Virus record (IMG/VR): IMGVR_UViG_3300001472_000009
Location: 60,748 to 89,155 of that record
Origin: a virus
DNA length: 28,408 nt
Direction: 5' to 3' (one strand)
Below are positions 13,632 through 20,817 of this stretch, piece after piece. Made by a program: the position numbers and the translations under genes. The notes under the pieces were generated by a model, which had not been told where the DNA came from, searched no databases, and saw only the letters and a list, made by a program, of their open reading frames with translations. The first letter of the stretch is position 1; each line of letters opens with the position of its first letter.

Positions 13632-13663
13632 GTCGTAGTTATCTATTAAGGAGAAAACGACTA
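13630..13663 (+). other. Hairpin spanning the lipase ribosome site
   Basis: TAGTCGT (13630-13636) pairs with ACGACTA (13657-13663), closing a 20-nt loop that holds the AAGGAG site (13648-13653). The right arm ends on the A of the start codon. Read-through RNA can form it. RNA begun at the late promoter (about 13637) lacks the left arm. Confidence 0.5.
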
Positions 13664-14673
13664 TGATGATTTTTTTAGTAAAATATTTTATAAAATGGGT
13701 TATCCAAGGTTGGATCCTTGCCAGATTGGCAAAAAGAGTTAGAAAGTACCTTGTAAAAAAATACGATTTAGAAAGTAAATTCAAAGAAACTTGTGTAAAC
13801 AAGAAAGAAATTGATTGGACTAAGATTAAATGGTACGCTGAACTAGCCGGTTATATTTACAAAGATAACGAAAGTATTCAGAAAAAGTACAAGAATCTCG
13901 ACAAGAAAATCTACATAAACGAGATTAACGAAATCAAGTACTGCATTATTAAAGACACTCATAGACAATCATATTACGTATCAATAAGAGGTACAAAGAA
14001 TTCACATAATGCAATGCAAGATATTAACTTTTTCAAAGATAAAAGTTTTAGATTAGGTATAGATTTACATACAGGGTTTCATAGAACTGCCGAAATGATA
14101 GCAGATGATATTATGGGTAGATTAGATAAAACTTGGGATGTAACTGTAACTGGTCACAGTTTAGGTGGTGCAGAAGCAGTAATCGTAAGTTGGTACTTAG
14201 ATTATGCAGGGTTTAAAGTTTCTGAATGTATTACATACGGACAACCTAAAGTAACAGATTCACATGGGACAAGAGCAATGAGAGGTAAGATTAAACTTAC
14301 CCGTGTTGTAAATGAAACTGATATAGTATCATTAGTCCCACCAACAGGTACACACAGACATAGATATGCTCATAGTGGTACCTTAATTAAATTGCTAGAC
14401 AATGGCAAGTATTGTCATTTAGAAGAACCAGATAGTTTAAACTTTGGGGTAAATAGTTTCTGGTTATTTGCGGCAAGAGAAGATTTCTCATTTTGGGAAG
14501 TAGGCAAAGAACTGCCTGACCATTACATGACAAGCTACATTGACAACATTACTAAGATAGTCAACAATGGCGAAGAGGTCCTATGGAATAAAAGATTGGA
14601 TTACATTGAAGATAGTGGCATGTTAGGTGAATGGGTAAAAAGCGATAAGAAGAAAGGTAAGGGTAAAAAATAG
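13663..14673 (+). CDS. Class 3 (fungal-type) lipase
   Basis: An alpha/beta hydrolase likely to cleave lipid esters. The nucleophile elbow GHSLGG puts Ser at residue 166. The Asp of NETDIVSLVPP (D220) and the His in LPDHYMTSY (H287) complete a triad in the order of Lipase_3 proteins. YYVSIRGTKN and HTGFH also fit that family. The first 25 residues are hydrophobic with a basic end (MMIFLVKYFIKWVIQGWILARLAKRV, shown here only as an anchor-like stretch), suggesting attachment to the inner membrane. A late promoter and AAGGAG site precede it. It is followed without a gap by DUF6356, a nuclease and an endolysin, so membrane damage at lysis is a reasonable guess. Confidence 0.85.
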   Translation: MMIFLVKYFIKWVIQGWILARLAKRVRKYLVKKYDLESKFKETCVNKKEIDWTKIKWYAELAGYIYKDNESIQKKYKNLDKKIYINEINEIKYCIIKDTHRQSYYVSIRGTKNSHNAMQDINFFKDKSFRLGIDLHTGFHRTAEMIADDIMGRLDKTWDVTVTGHSLGGAEAVIVSWYLDYAGFKVSECITYGQPKVTDSHGTRAMRGKIKLTRVVNETDIVSLVPPTGTHRHRYAHSGTLIKLLDNGKYCHLEEPDSLNFGVNSFWLFAAREDFSFWEVGKELPDHYMTSYIDNITKIVNNGEEVLWNKRLDYIEDSGMLGEWVKSDKKKGKGKK

Positions 14674-14910
14674 ATGGAAGATAAATTAATCGACATTGAC
14701 CATTTAGACAAAGCAGAAGCAAACTGGTTCACACATTTTTATAAGGCGATGTATTTTAATGGTGTTGGTTTGTTAATGGTAATAACAGGTATCATTCATG
14801 CTTTCTTCCCACAGTTTTTTGGATTTCTTCCATATAAATTGGCGAAGAAAATAACAGATGGGACTGAAAAAGCATTTCCCGGCTGTTTAAAAGATACCAA
14901 TAAAAAGTAA
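14674..14910 (+). CDS. DUF6356-like small protein with one membrane segment
   Basis: The 78-residue product has FTHFYKAMYF, one hydrophobic helix (NGVGLLMVITGIIHAFFPQFF) and a basic KLAKKI segment. This is the layout of DUF6356, a family common in alphaproteobacteria and marine phages with no known function. It starts directly after the lipase stop codon. A single membrane helix beside an endolysin gene allows a holin-like role, but the amphipathic features of pinholins are not evident, so that remains a guess. Confidence 0.7.
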   Translation: MEDKLIDIDHLDKAEANWFTHFYKAMYFNGVGLLMVITGIIHAFFPQFFGFLPYKLAKKITDGTEKAFPGCLKDTNKK

Positions 14911-14922
14911 TAGGAGAGGACT

Positions 14923-15363
14923 ATGTACGAATACCGATGTAAAGTACTAAGAATAGTAGACGGAGACACAGTAGACGTTGATATTGACTTAGGATTTGGT
15001 GTATGGATGCACCGAGAAAGAGTAAGGATCATGGGTATTGATACTCCTGAATCCAGAACAAGAGATTTAACTGAAAAGAAATTTGGACTTGCGGCGAAAG
15101 AGTTTGTAAGATTTCTAATGCCAGTTGGATCTAGTCAAATCATTATAACACAAAAAGACAAGACAGGTAAATTTGGTAGAATTTTAGGAGACTTTAAAAT
15201 CTGGGATAAAGATAAAGATGACTACGTAACATTTACTACGGTTATGTTAGATAATCATCATGCAGTCCCATATGAAGGTCAATCAAAAGATGCCATACAA
15301 GAAGCACACTTGAAAAATAGAGAATGGCTAATAGAAGCAGGCCAAGTAAAGTTGGAGGACTAG
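14923..15363 (+). CDS. Thermonuclease (staphylococcal nuclease) family protein
   Basis: Ca-dependent nuclease of the SNase fold. IVDGDTVDV gives the metal-binding Asp (D13/D15), ERVRIMGIDTPES gives R35, D40 and E43, and GKFGRILGD gives R86, so every catalytic residue of the family is present. The 146-residue length suits the single domain. There is no signal peptide, so it would act in the cytoplasm or after lysis. An AGGAG site lies 7-11 nt before the ATG. It belongs to the late cassette between DUF6356 and the endolysin. Late timing fits clean-up of nucleic acid rather than early host-DNA breakdown. Confidence 0.92.
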   Translation: MYEYRCKVLRIVDGDTVDVDIDLGFGVWMHRERVRIMGIDTPESRTRDLTEKKFGLAAKEFVRFLMPVGSSQIIITQKDKTGKFGRILGDFKIWDKDKDDYVTFTTVMLDNHHAVPYEGQSKDAIQEAHLKNREWLIEAGQVKLED

Positions 15364-15368
15364 TAAAA

Positions 15369-16199
15369 ATGGCTTTTAAGTTTAATTTCACTGTAGAACA
15401 TGTAGCAGAGTTGCTACCACGTATAGATGCTAATGAATGGCATGATGCAATGACTAGGGTTTTACCTAGATGGGATATTGATACCGTTGATAGAGTAGCA
15501 GGTTTTATTGCTCAAACGGCTCATGAGTCCGCAGGTTATACTGTTCTATCTGAAAATCTAAATTATAGTGCAGACGCACTAGATAAGATTTTTCCGAAAT
15601 ACTTTAAACGTGCAGGAAGAAATGCACAAGAATATCATAGACAACCAGAAAAGATTGCTAACGTAATCTATGCAAGTCGTATGGATAACGGCAACACTTC
15701 TAGTGGTGACGGTTGGAGATTTAGAGGTGGAGGTATTCTACAACTAACAGGTCGTCACAATTATACAAAGTTTGGTGAGTCAGAAAGAAGAACTGCCGAA
15801 GATTGTACAGATTTTGTTCGTACACCTATTGGTGCATTAGCAAGTGCATGTTGGTTCTGGGATACTAATAAGATTAATCGTTATTGCGATAATCAAGATA
15901 TCGTTGGAATGACGAAACGTATCAATGGTGGAACTATAGGACTAGAAGACCGTAAGAAACATTATACACATGCAATAGAAGTTTTAGGTGGACACTATAA
16001 TCCAAAAGAGATACTTGAAACTGTGCGTAAAGGTAGTAAAGGAAGTACTGTTGCAAAAATGCAAAAAGCCCTTGGTATCAGTGCAGATGGAGATTTCGGT
16101 CCCGGAACAGAAGCTAAACTGCAAGAATGGCAAAGAGCAAATGGCTTAGTAGCTGATGGCATTGCAGGCCCAAATACTTTAGCTAAACTGTTAGGTTAG
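15369..16199 (+). CDS. Endolysin: GH19 chitinase/lysozyme-like domain plus PG_binding_1 domain
   Basis: Probable peptidoglycan hydrolase. The GH19 catalytic domain shows AQTAHESAG (E53) and LSENLNYSA (E62) as the two acidic residues, then GWRFRGGGILQLTGRHNY and a CWFWDTN helix. From about residue 216, VRKGSKGSTVAKMQKALG, DGDFGPGTEAKLQEWQ and DGIAGPNTLAKL form a full peptidoglycan-binding domain. I chose ATG 15369, as GGAGG (15354-15358) sits 10 nt before it; an upstream in-frame ATG at 15324 lies within the nuclease gene without a site. There is no signal peptide, so a holin or leak in the membrane is needed for release. Confidence 0.92.
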   Translation: MAFKFNFTVEHVAELLPRIDANEWHDAMTRVLPRWDIDTVDRVAGFIAQTAHESAGYTVLSENLNYSADALDKIFPKYFKRAGRNAQEYHRQPEKIANVIYASRMDNGNTSSGDGWRFRGGGILQLTGRHNYTKFGESERRTAEDCTDFVRTPIGALASACWFWDTNKINRYCDNQDIVGMTKRINGGTIGLEDRKKHYTHAIEVLGGHYNPKEILETVRKGSKGSTVAKMQKALGISADGDFGPGTEAKLQEWQRANGLVADGIAGPNTLAKLLG

Positions 16200-16297
16200 T
16201 GAACCCACAACTTATTACAGTTTACCTCATGATAGGTATTTGTATATTATTACACTTTGTTGTGATACCAATATGGATGTGGAATTTAGGATTATAA
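16199..16297 (+). CDS. Candidate tiny membrane protein (32 aa) after the endolysin
   Basis: A GTG codon overlapping the endolysin stop opens a 32-codon frame: MNPQLITVYL, then MIGICILLHFVVIPIWMW and NLGL. It is almost wholly one hydrophobic helix with a Pro. There is no good ribosome site, so translation would need coupling to the endolysin. It fills the gap before the terminator. It may be a small lysis protein or just an open frame; evidence is limited to position and hydrophobicity. Confidence 0.35.
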   Translation: MNPQLITVYLMIGICILLHFVVIPIWMWNLGL

Positions 16298-16303
16298 AAG
16301 AAT

Positions 16304-16327
16304 AAAGGGAGCGTTGCTCCCTTTTTT
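16304..16327 (+). terminator. Strong intrinsic terminator, probably bidirectional
   Basis: AAAGGGAGC (16304-16312) and GCTCCCTTT (16316-16324) form a 9-bp stem with a 3-nt loop, followed by more T residues. It separates the plus-strand lysis cassette from the convergent minus-strand late cluster. Confidence 0.85.
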
Positions 16328-16463
16328 ACTTACCCTGTCCTCTATATTTCTTAAAGGATCTTTTCTTGTGTTTGTTATTAGGTCGAGACCTAGTAGAATT
16401 ACCTATAGATGTTCTTTTCTTAGGTCCTCTTTCATGTGCAGTAGCACTAGCATTATATCTCAT
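16326..16463 (-). CDS. Small, very basic conserved phage protein (45 aa)
   Basis: A 45-residue frame begins MRYNASATAHERGPKKR and ends KHKKRSFKKYRGQGK, with basic residues making up about a third and no Cys. An AAGGA site lies just before the ATG. Similar short basic proteins with SRPxNKHKK segments occur in T4-like marine phages, and their charge suggests nucleic-acid or ribosome contact. It is the last gene of the minus-strand late cluster, and its stop codon abuts the shared terminator. Confidence 0.65.
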   Translation of the reverse strand: MRYNASATAHERGPKKRTSIGNSTRSRPNNKHKKRSFKKYRGQGK

Positions 16464-16485
16464 AGTTCCTTTTAGTTAAGTATGA

Positions 16486-16902
16486 TTACCACTTTCTACA
16501 TGACCAATATCTTGCTTTTGTTTTTGGTCCTGGGTTATCACAATTATGTCTTGCCCTAAAAGATTTTCTTCTAGCAGGATTAGACTTTTTAATACGCATG
16601 TTAGGATCGCCAAAGTTTACTTTAACTACGTTACCTTTATCATTCTTAACGTACACTTTAAACTTTTTAACATCACCTTGCATTGGTTTATTTAATTTTA
16701 CGGTTCTTCCTTGATACTCAGCTTCAAACATATCTGTCTCATCTTCTGAGAACCCAAGATAGCCATATTCTTCATGAAAGTCTTGTTCATCTTCTAGTAC
16801 AACTTCATTCGTAACAGTTTCACTATTAATAGTTTCTTCATCACGAATTGCATCAACTATAGAATCACGCAATCTTTTCATTTCATTAGATAATTGACTC
16901 AT
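16486..16902 (-). CDS. Conserved T4-like phage protein (138 aa), acidic N-terminus and basic Cys-containing C-terminus
   Basis: Function unknown. Residues 1-60 are strongly acidic and probably helical. Residues 75-138 form a compact basic module: VYVKNDKGNVVKVNFGDPN, then RRKSFRARHNC and ARYWSCRKW. The two Cys with nearby His may bind metal, though the pattern is short. The same C-terminal module is one I associate with T4-like marine phage genomes, often near structural genes. Overlaps the upstream Cys-rich gene by 4 nt (ATGA), so it is part of the late minus-strand operon driven from about 19093. Confidence 0.7.
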   Translation of the reverse strand: MSQLSNEMKRLRDSIVDAIRDEETINSETVTNEVVLEDEQDFHEEYGYLGFSEDETDMFEAEYQGRTVKLNKPMQGDVKKFKVYVKNDKGNVVKVNFGDPNMRIKKSNPARRKSFRARHNCDNPGPKTKARYWSCRKW

Positions 16903-17099
16903 TTCTTTTTTCCTTTGTTAGTGCATTCTGAACATCTACAGTGTTCGCATATTTTTACTTCTCTGTATTCACCACCGTCACACGCATAGTCTTTAAATGT
17001 TGCGTACTTGCCTGTACCACAATGTGATGAATGTCCACAATTTTGACAATGAACTTGCGAAGTCTTTGTTGACATCGGTTCTATCATCATTTCTGGCAT
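16899..17099 (-). CDS. Cys/His-rich small protein, possible zinc ribbon (66 aa)
   Basis: Seven Cys and several His are arranged as CQNCGHSSHCG and CEHCRCSEC, separated by an aromatic, acidic stretch with one more Cys. Two CxxC knuckles of this kind usually hold zinc. No DNA-binding helix can be seen. It overlaps the genes on both sides (1 nt and 4 nt). Function unknown; small zinc proteins in phages are often binding or inhibitor proteins, but nothing here specifies a partner. Confidence 0.65.
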   Translation of the reverse strand: MPEMMIEPMSTKTSQVHCQNCGHSSHCGTGKYATFKDYACDGGEYREVKICEHCRCSECTNKGKKK

Positions 17100-17296
17100 T
17101 ATTTACTTCCTATATATCCTGCTATGATACCGATTAGTCCGGTAAGTGCCATCTTCATAAGAGTGATTACACTTTCATCTACAGGTCTATTTTCTTGTAG
17201 TGCTACATAATAGTCACCAATTATTATAACTCCTAGTAATGATAATACTCCTACTACTAGCATCATAATAATTAAATCTTTTAAATTTTTAATCAT
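17099..17296 (-). CDS. Two-segment membrane protein, holin candidate (65 aa)
   Basis: Two hydrophobic helices are clear, LIIMMLVVGVLSLLGVIII (about 8-26) and MALTGLIGIIAGYIGSK (about 49-65), joined by a polar loop with DYYVALQENRPVDES. The N-terminus is short and basic. This size and layout are those of class II-type holins, and the Gly-rich second helix fits helix packing in such pores. It lies in a late operon, but on the strand opposite to the endolysin. The holin role is inference; other small membrane proteins look alike. Confidence 0.6.
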   Translation of the reverse strand: MIKNLKDLIIMMLVVGVLSLLGVIIIGDYYVALQENRPVDESVITLMKMALTGLIGIIAGYIGSK

Positions 17297-17429
17297 TTGC
17301 TTTTAATCCTCTTAGATATTTGTACTCATATCTAGTATCACCTTGCATGTATCTTTGCCATGCTGGAGTGTTTAATCTTTTGTCTGCTTCTGTAACTTGC
17401 ATTTTAGTAATTTTTTTATTCTTATTCAT
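17289..17429 (-). CDS. Small conserved phage-like protein (46 aa)
   Basis: A 46-codon frame begins MNKNKKITKMQVTEADKRLN and has TPAWQRYMQGDTRYEYK and LRGLKAND after it. The ATG lies 1 nt past the upstream gene's stop codon, and its own stop overlaps the next start by 8 nt (ATGATTAA), the same overlap style as elsewhere in the window. That tight fit is the best evidence that it is real. It is basic and soluble, with unknown function. Confidence 0.6.
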   Translation of the reverse strand: MNKNKKITKMQVTEADKRLNTPAWQRYMQGDTRYEYKYLRGLKAND

Positions 17430-17430
17430 A

Positions 17431-17835
17431 TTATTTCTTTGGACGATTGCTTACGTTTTTTGCTTTACCCTTACGGTTTGCATTTGGATCATTTGCTTTT
17501 TTACGTTTAACTGCATTGGCTACTGCTTTCTTGCCACCACTACTTCTTAGACTTGCGGCTTTTGATTTAGATAGACATTTAGGTTTACCTTCACCTTTAT
17601 CACTATCACCACATTTGCCTACACGTTCGCCTTTAGTATTGTAACGGTCCCAACCGCCACCACCAGCACCGCCTTTTTTGCCTTTGCCAAACCAAGCACG
17701 TAAATCTTCATCTAACACTGATTCAACTTTACGACAGTCTGGAACTGTTTTACCAAACATTTTCTTTGTGCCGTGCTTCTTATAGCCTTTCCAACACTTC
17801 TCAAAAAGTTTACTATCTATTTCTGCGATTTTCAT
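17431..17835 (-). CDS. DUF5872-like protein, Gly- and Lys-rich (134 aa)
   Basis: A central block WFGKGKKGGAGGGGWDRYN followed by TKGERVGKCG, then GEGKPKCLSKSKAASLRSSGGKK and DPNANRKGKAKNV, matches my memory of DUF5872, a module of marine phages and some large viruses. The N-terminal 40 residues include KCWKGYKKHGTKKMFGK and a further Cys. The protein is very basic, so DNA or capsid-core contact is possible. It overlaps the 404-residue gene by 4 nt and is probably made with it. No enzyme motif is seen. Confidence 0.7.
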   Translation of the reverse strand: MKIAEIDSKLFEKCWKGYKKHGTKKMFGKTVPDCRKVESVLDEDLRAWFGKGKKGGAGGGGWDRYNTKGERVGKCGDSDKGEGKPKCLSKSKAASLRSSGGKKAVANAVKRKKANDPNANRKGKAKNVSNRPKK

Positions 17836-19046
17836 TTATCTGAATTGCCCCAATTTTTAGCACCGACTTTACGACACTTTACTAAGGCACCTGATGCATA
17901 AGCACTAGGCCAAACTTTATATCTGCTTTTGACTTTATGATAACAAGCATCTTTTTCACCAGCGGCTTCATCGAATTGTTGTTCGGTTAATGCTTCTAAT
18001 CCTTCATTTACCTTACCAGTGTCATCGCCTACTTTTTTGCTTGGAGAATTCATTAGTTGTCCGCCTTTTTCTTTAGCAAGTCTACGCATATTTTTCTTAT
18101 TACCTTTAGCAATATACTTACCATCTACAACAACACCGTATGTTGTGTCTTTGGGAATAACTTCATCAATTTTGCCTTCGTCCATACTATACTGTGAGAA
18201 CATTGCAAGTATATCATCTTCGTTTGCTCTTAACCATTTTCCGTGGTCATCACCATGCATACTATACAAGTGACTAAATGCATCATTTTTAGTGTAGTCA
18301 TGTCTAATAGCATCGGTGGCAGTTTGTAGCATGTTTGAATCTGGCCAATCAATACTATCAAGTGGCATTGTTCTTACTTCATTTAATTCGTCTTTATAAT
18401 AACCTTCGCCTTGTTTTATTAAACTTGCTAAGTCTTCACCTGGGTGTGCATCAATCCAATGCATTATATCAGCAATGATATCGCCTGGAGCATCAGCCCC
18501 CATTTTTACTAAAATATTGTCAATGTTTTTTACACTTTCGTCTCTGCCTCTAGCAACACTACCACCTTTTTCTTCTGTCTTCATGCCAGTATAGTCATTG
18601 TCAAGTTTTTGAAAGTCTTCATAAGAAATATACATGTCAGTGTCAGGGTCATAGTATGAACCTTCTTTTGGATCATAGTAAACTACTTTACCACTTAGTG
18701 TAGAGAAAGGACCTTCTAGTCCATCACGTGCTTGATACTTTTCTTTATCCATTGCTGGAAGAACTTTGTAACCTTCGTCTACTTGTTGACCGTCCATGTA
18801 ATCTGCGACATTTTGTAAGTAGTCTTCTGCCATAGTTAATTTAGATGCAACCCAACCTTCAAGACCGTCTTGTTCTGATAAATCTTTAATATGTTTTGCT
18901 ATTCTTACTGAACTTTTAACAGATGATAATAATTGTGATTTTGCCATACTGACTTCATGGTCTGTATGATTTGCATCTTCCATATCGTGTTCTATTACTT
19001 TCATAGCATTTTCAACGATATTCTTCCATTTTTTTACATTTGACAT
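17832..19046 (-). CDS. Large modular late protein, probably virion-associated (404 aa)
   Basis: The first gene of the minus-strand late cluster. I see at least three parts: a helical N-terminal region ending in LEGWVASKLTMAEDYLQNVADYM (about 62-84), an acidic middle with many Tyr and Asp, and a C-terminal module DACYHKVKSRYKVWPSAYAS-ALVKCRK ending in NWGNS. The last module recurs in T4-like marine phage proteins of otherwise unrelated sequence. An AAAGGA site precedes the ATG and a GATAAATA late promoter lies ~53 nt upstream. Late timing, size and modular make-up suggest a structural or packaging protein. No fold could be named. Confidence 0.7.
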   Translation of the reverse strand: MSNVKKWKNIVENAMKVIEHDMEDANHTDHEVSMAKSQLLSSVKSSVRIAKHIKDLSEQDGLEGWVASKLTMAEDYLQNVADYMDGQQVDEGYKVLPAMDKEKYQARDGLEGPFSTLSGKVVYYDPKEGSYYDPDTDMYISYEDFQKLDNDYTGMKTEEKGGSVARGRDESVKNIDNILVKMGADAPGDIIADIMHWIDAHPGEDLASLIKQGEGYYKDELNEVRTMPLDSIDWPDSNMLQTATDAIRHDYTKNDAFSHLYSMHGDDHGKWLRANEDDILAMFSQYSMDEGKIDEVIPKDTTYGVVVDGKYIAKGNKKNMRRLAKEKGGQLMNSPSKKVGDDTGKVNEGLEALTEQQFDEAAGEKDACYHKVKSRYKVWPSAYASGALVKCRKVGAKNWGNSDK

Positions 19047-19068
19047 AACGAATTCCTTTAATAAAACC

Positions 19069-19097
19069 TTGACTTTTGGTTTATATTGTAATATAAT
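19069..19097 (+). promoter_or_regulatory. Sigma70-type promoter, plus strand
   Basis: TTGACT (19069-19074), a 17-nt spacer and TATAAT (19092-19097). Starts the plus-strand group at 19133. It is interleaved with a minus-strand late promoter. Confidence 0.75.
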
Positions 19098-19098
19098 G

Positions 19099-19106
19099 TA
19101 TTTATC
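19099..19106 (-). promoter_or_regulatory. Late-type promoter (GATAAATA), minus strand
   Basis: The complement of TATTTATC; expected start near 19093, inside the plus-strand -10 box. Would drive the whole minus-strand cluster 19046 down to 16326. Confidence 0.65.
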
Positions 19107-19132
19107 ATTATTGTAAAGGAAGTAGACAGGTT

Positions 19133-19417
19133 ATGACACACGAATTTAAATTTAAGTTTAGCACACGTGAACAATTCTATGGTATTGTTAGACTGCTTAA
19201 TGCTGAATGTGGAAAAGGTAACTGGACTATTAAAGGTAAAGTACTTAAAGGATTGAAACGAATTGAGACTACATGGGGTGGTTGGGGTACGTCCTCACAT
19301 AATACTGCGTATACTCCATATATAGAAAAAACTGTAGTCGTGCCTGAGAAGTACAAACATGTAGAATCTATGCTACTTTTCATATACAAAGATGAACGAA
19401 TTAAATCTAATGACTAA
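19133..19417 (+). CDS. Hypothetical phage protein (94 aa)
   Basis: I do not recognise it. The product starts with a strand-rich stretch (HEFKFKFSTREQFYGIVRLL), has a Cys at about 26, a Gly/Trp/Ser-rich centre (TTWGGWGTSSHNTAY) and a charged C-terminus (FIYKDERIKSND). There is no membrane segment or known catalytic motif. An AAAGGA site lies at 19115-19120. It is the first gene after a sigma70-type promoter and so probably early. It overlaps the GIY-YIG gene by 8 nt. Confidence 0.7.
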   Translation: MTHEFKFKFSTREQFYGIVRLLNAECGKGNWTIKGKVLKGLKRIETTWGGWGTSSHNTAYTPYIEKTVVVPEKYKHVESMLLFIYKDERIKSND

Positions 19418-19814
19418 GACTTTACTTACAATAGAAAAAGCACTACATAGTAGACTGAAAGCGGAAGATATATCTCCCGTTAGTGTACAAGTATTCCCAT
19501 CATGGGAAGAGGGCTTTAAAGGACACAAAAGAAAAAGAGGTGTCTATGTTATTTTTGATGAAGAAGAAATGATTTATGTAGGGAAGGGCTTTTTCTCTGC
19601 ACGTAATAAAAGTCATTATGACAAAGCAACAAATAAAGCAAATTATAATCCAAAAGGCTGGATATGGTTTAAAGAAAATTATAATTATAGTATTGACAAC
19701 TGGCACCTATTTCTGATAGAATTGAGTAGTGAAATAGATATAACTTTTATGGAAGGCGCATTGATTAAAGATTTGCGTCCAATCGCAAACGATGAGGTAT
19801 ACATTGACAGGTAA
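19410..19814 (+). CDS. GIY-YIG domain protein, probable nuclease
   Basis: The core RGVYVIFDEEEMIYVGKG has G-V-Y and Y-V-G about ten residues apart as in the GIY-YIG domain. FSARNKSH supplies the catalytic Arg, MEGALIKDLRP the metal-binding Glu, and N in PIAND closes the pattern. There is no extra DNA-binding domain, so it is closer to a stand-alone domain than to a homing enzyme. The start is uncertain: ATG 19410 forms the ATGACTAA overlap common in this window, while ATG 19392 adds six residues. It overlaps uvsE by 23 nt. Possible roles are host DNA breakdown or repair beside UvsE. Confidence 0.75.
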   Translation: MTKTLLTIEKALHSRLKAEDISPVSVQVFPSWEEGFKGHKRKRGVYVIFDEEEMIYVGKGFFSARNKSHYDKATNKANYNPKGWIWFKENYNYSIDNWHLFLIELSSEIDITFMEGALIKDLRPIANDEVYIDR

Positions 19815-20817
19815 AGTTGGGTTTGCATGTAAATTCATGCATGAAAATCAAAGTCTCAAACCTAAAGAGTTGAAGGAGATTCAACAGCCACTAAACTTTC
19901 GTGGTACAACTATTAGATGGTTACGAGAACATAAGGAACAATCACAAGAAAAAGTTTACGAACTTGTAGAACATAACTTGAATGCTACAGAAAATCTTAT
20001 TGACTACGTAAGCACACTTCCATTGGAGCAACGTATGTTGCGACTAGGTAGTGATATGTTACCTGCATATACAGAAGTTAATCATCAGCATCTAACAAAA
20101 ACTAATTATATCACTAATTTGATAGCAGATAGACTAAATACAATTGGTGAGAAGGCTAGGGCAAACAATGTTCGTTTATCTATGCACCCTGGACAATTTA
20201 CTGTTCTTGCATCAGACAGACCTGATGTTGTAGAAAATAGTATAAAGGAGTTCGAATACCATGCAGATATCATCAGGTGGATGGGCTATGGCAAGTCGTT
20301 TCAAGATTTCAAATGCAACGTCCATATATCGGGTAGAAAAGGTCCAGAAGGCATCAAAGCAATCCTCCCAAGATTATCCCAAGAAGCGAGAAACACAATC
20401 ACAATCGAAAACGAAGAAATGTCGTGGGGTCTCGATTCTTGCTTAGAACTAGAAAAAGATGTAGCACTAGTGCTAGACATACATCATCACTGGATACACA
20501 GTGCAGGTGAATACATAGGAATAAACGATGATAGAGTTAAACGAGTTATTGATAGTTGGCGGGGTGTTAGGCCTGCTATGCATTATAGTGTTAGTCGGGA
20601 AGATTATATCCCGGAGCATCGACAAGATGTTAGACCAGACTTTCAAAAACTTTTAGAGACTGGACACAAAAAAGCTAAACTACGGGCTCACAGTGACTAT
20701 ATGTGGAATGATGCAGTAAATGAATGGGCAGGTACATTCCGTAAAGATTTCGATATCATGGTAGAAGCCAAATGTAAAAATTTAGCAAGTATTCCTTTTG
20801 AGGAGAGTACAAGATGA
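19792..20817 (+). CDS. uvsE: UV damage endonuclease UvsE/UvdE
   Basis: Nicks DNA 5' of UV photoproducts. The 341 residues form a TIM-barrel with the family's metal-binding segments: RLSMHPGQFTVL, CNVHISG, ITIENEEMSWG, LVLDIHHHWIH, AMHYSVSR, LRAHSDYMW and DIMVEAKCK. The N-terminal KVGFACK strand also fits. Length is close to bacterial UvsE. The ATG is inside the end of the GIY-YIG gene, and the stop overlaps the next small gene by 4 nt. Helps repair sunlight damage, as expected for a surface-water phage, and is probably expressed from the sigma70-type promoter at 19069. Confidence 0.93.
   Translation: MRYTLTGKVGFACKFMHENQSLKPKELKEIQQPLNFRGTTIRWLREHKEQSQEKVYELVEHNLNATENLIDYVSTLPLEQRMLRLGSDMLPAYTEVNHQHLTKTNYITNLIADRLNTIGEKARANNVRLSMHPGQFTVLASDRPDVVENSIKEFEYHADIIRWMGYGKSFQDFKCNVHISGRKGPEGIKAILPRLSQEARNTITIENEEMSWGLDSCLELEKDVALVLDIHHHWIHSAGEYIGINDDRVKRVIDSWRGVRPAMHYSVSREDYIPEHRQDVRPDFQKLLETGHKKAKLRAHSDYMWNDAVNEWAGTFRKDFDIMVEAKCKNLASIPFEESTR

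Noticed and set aside
15324-15368. Upstream ATG as the endolysin start
   Set aside because: The extra 15 residues are out of keeping with GH19 endolysins, and GGAGG is placed for ATG 15369.
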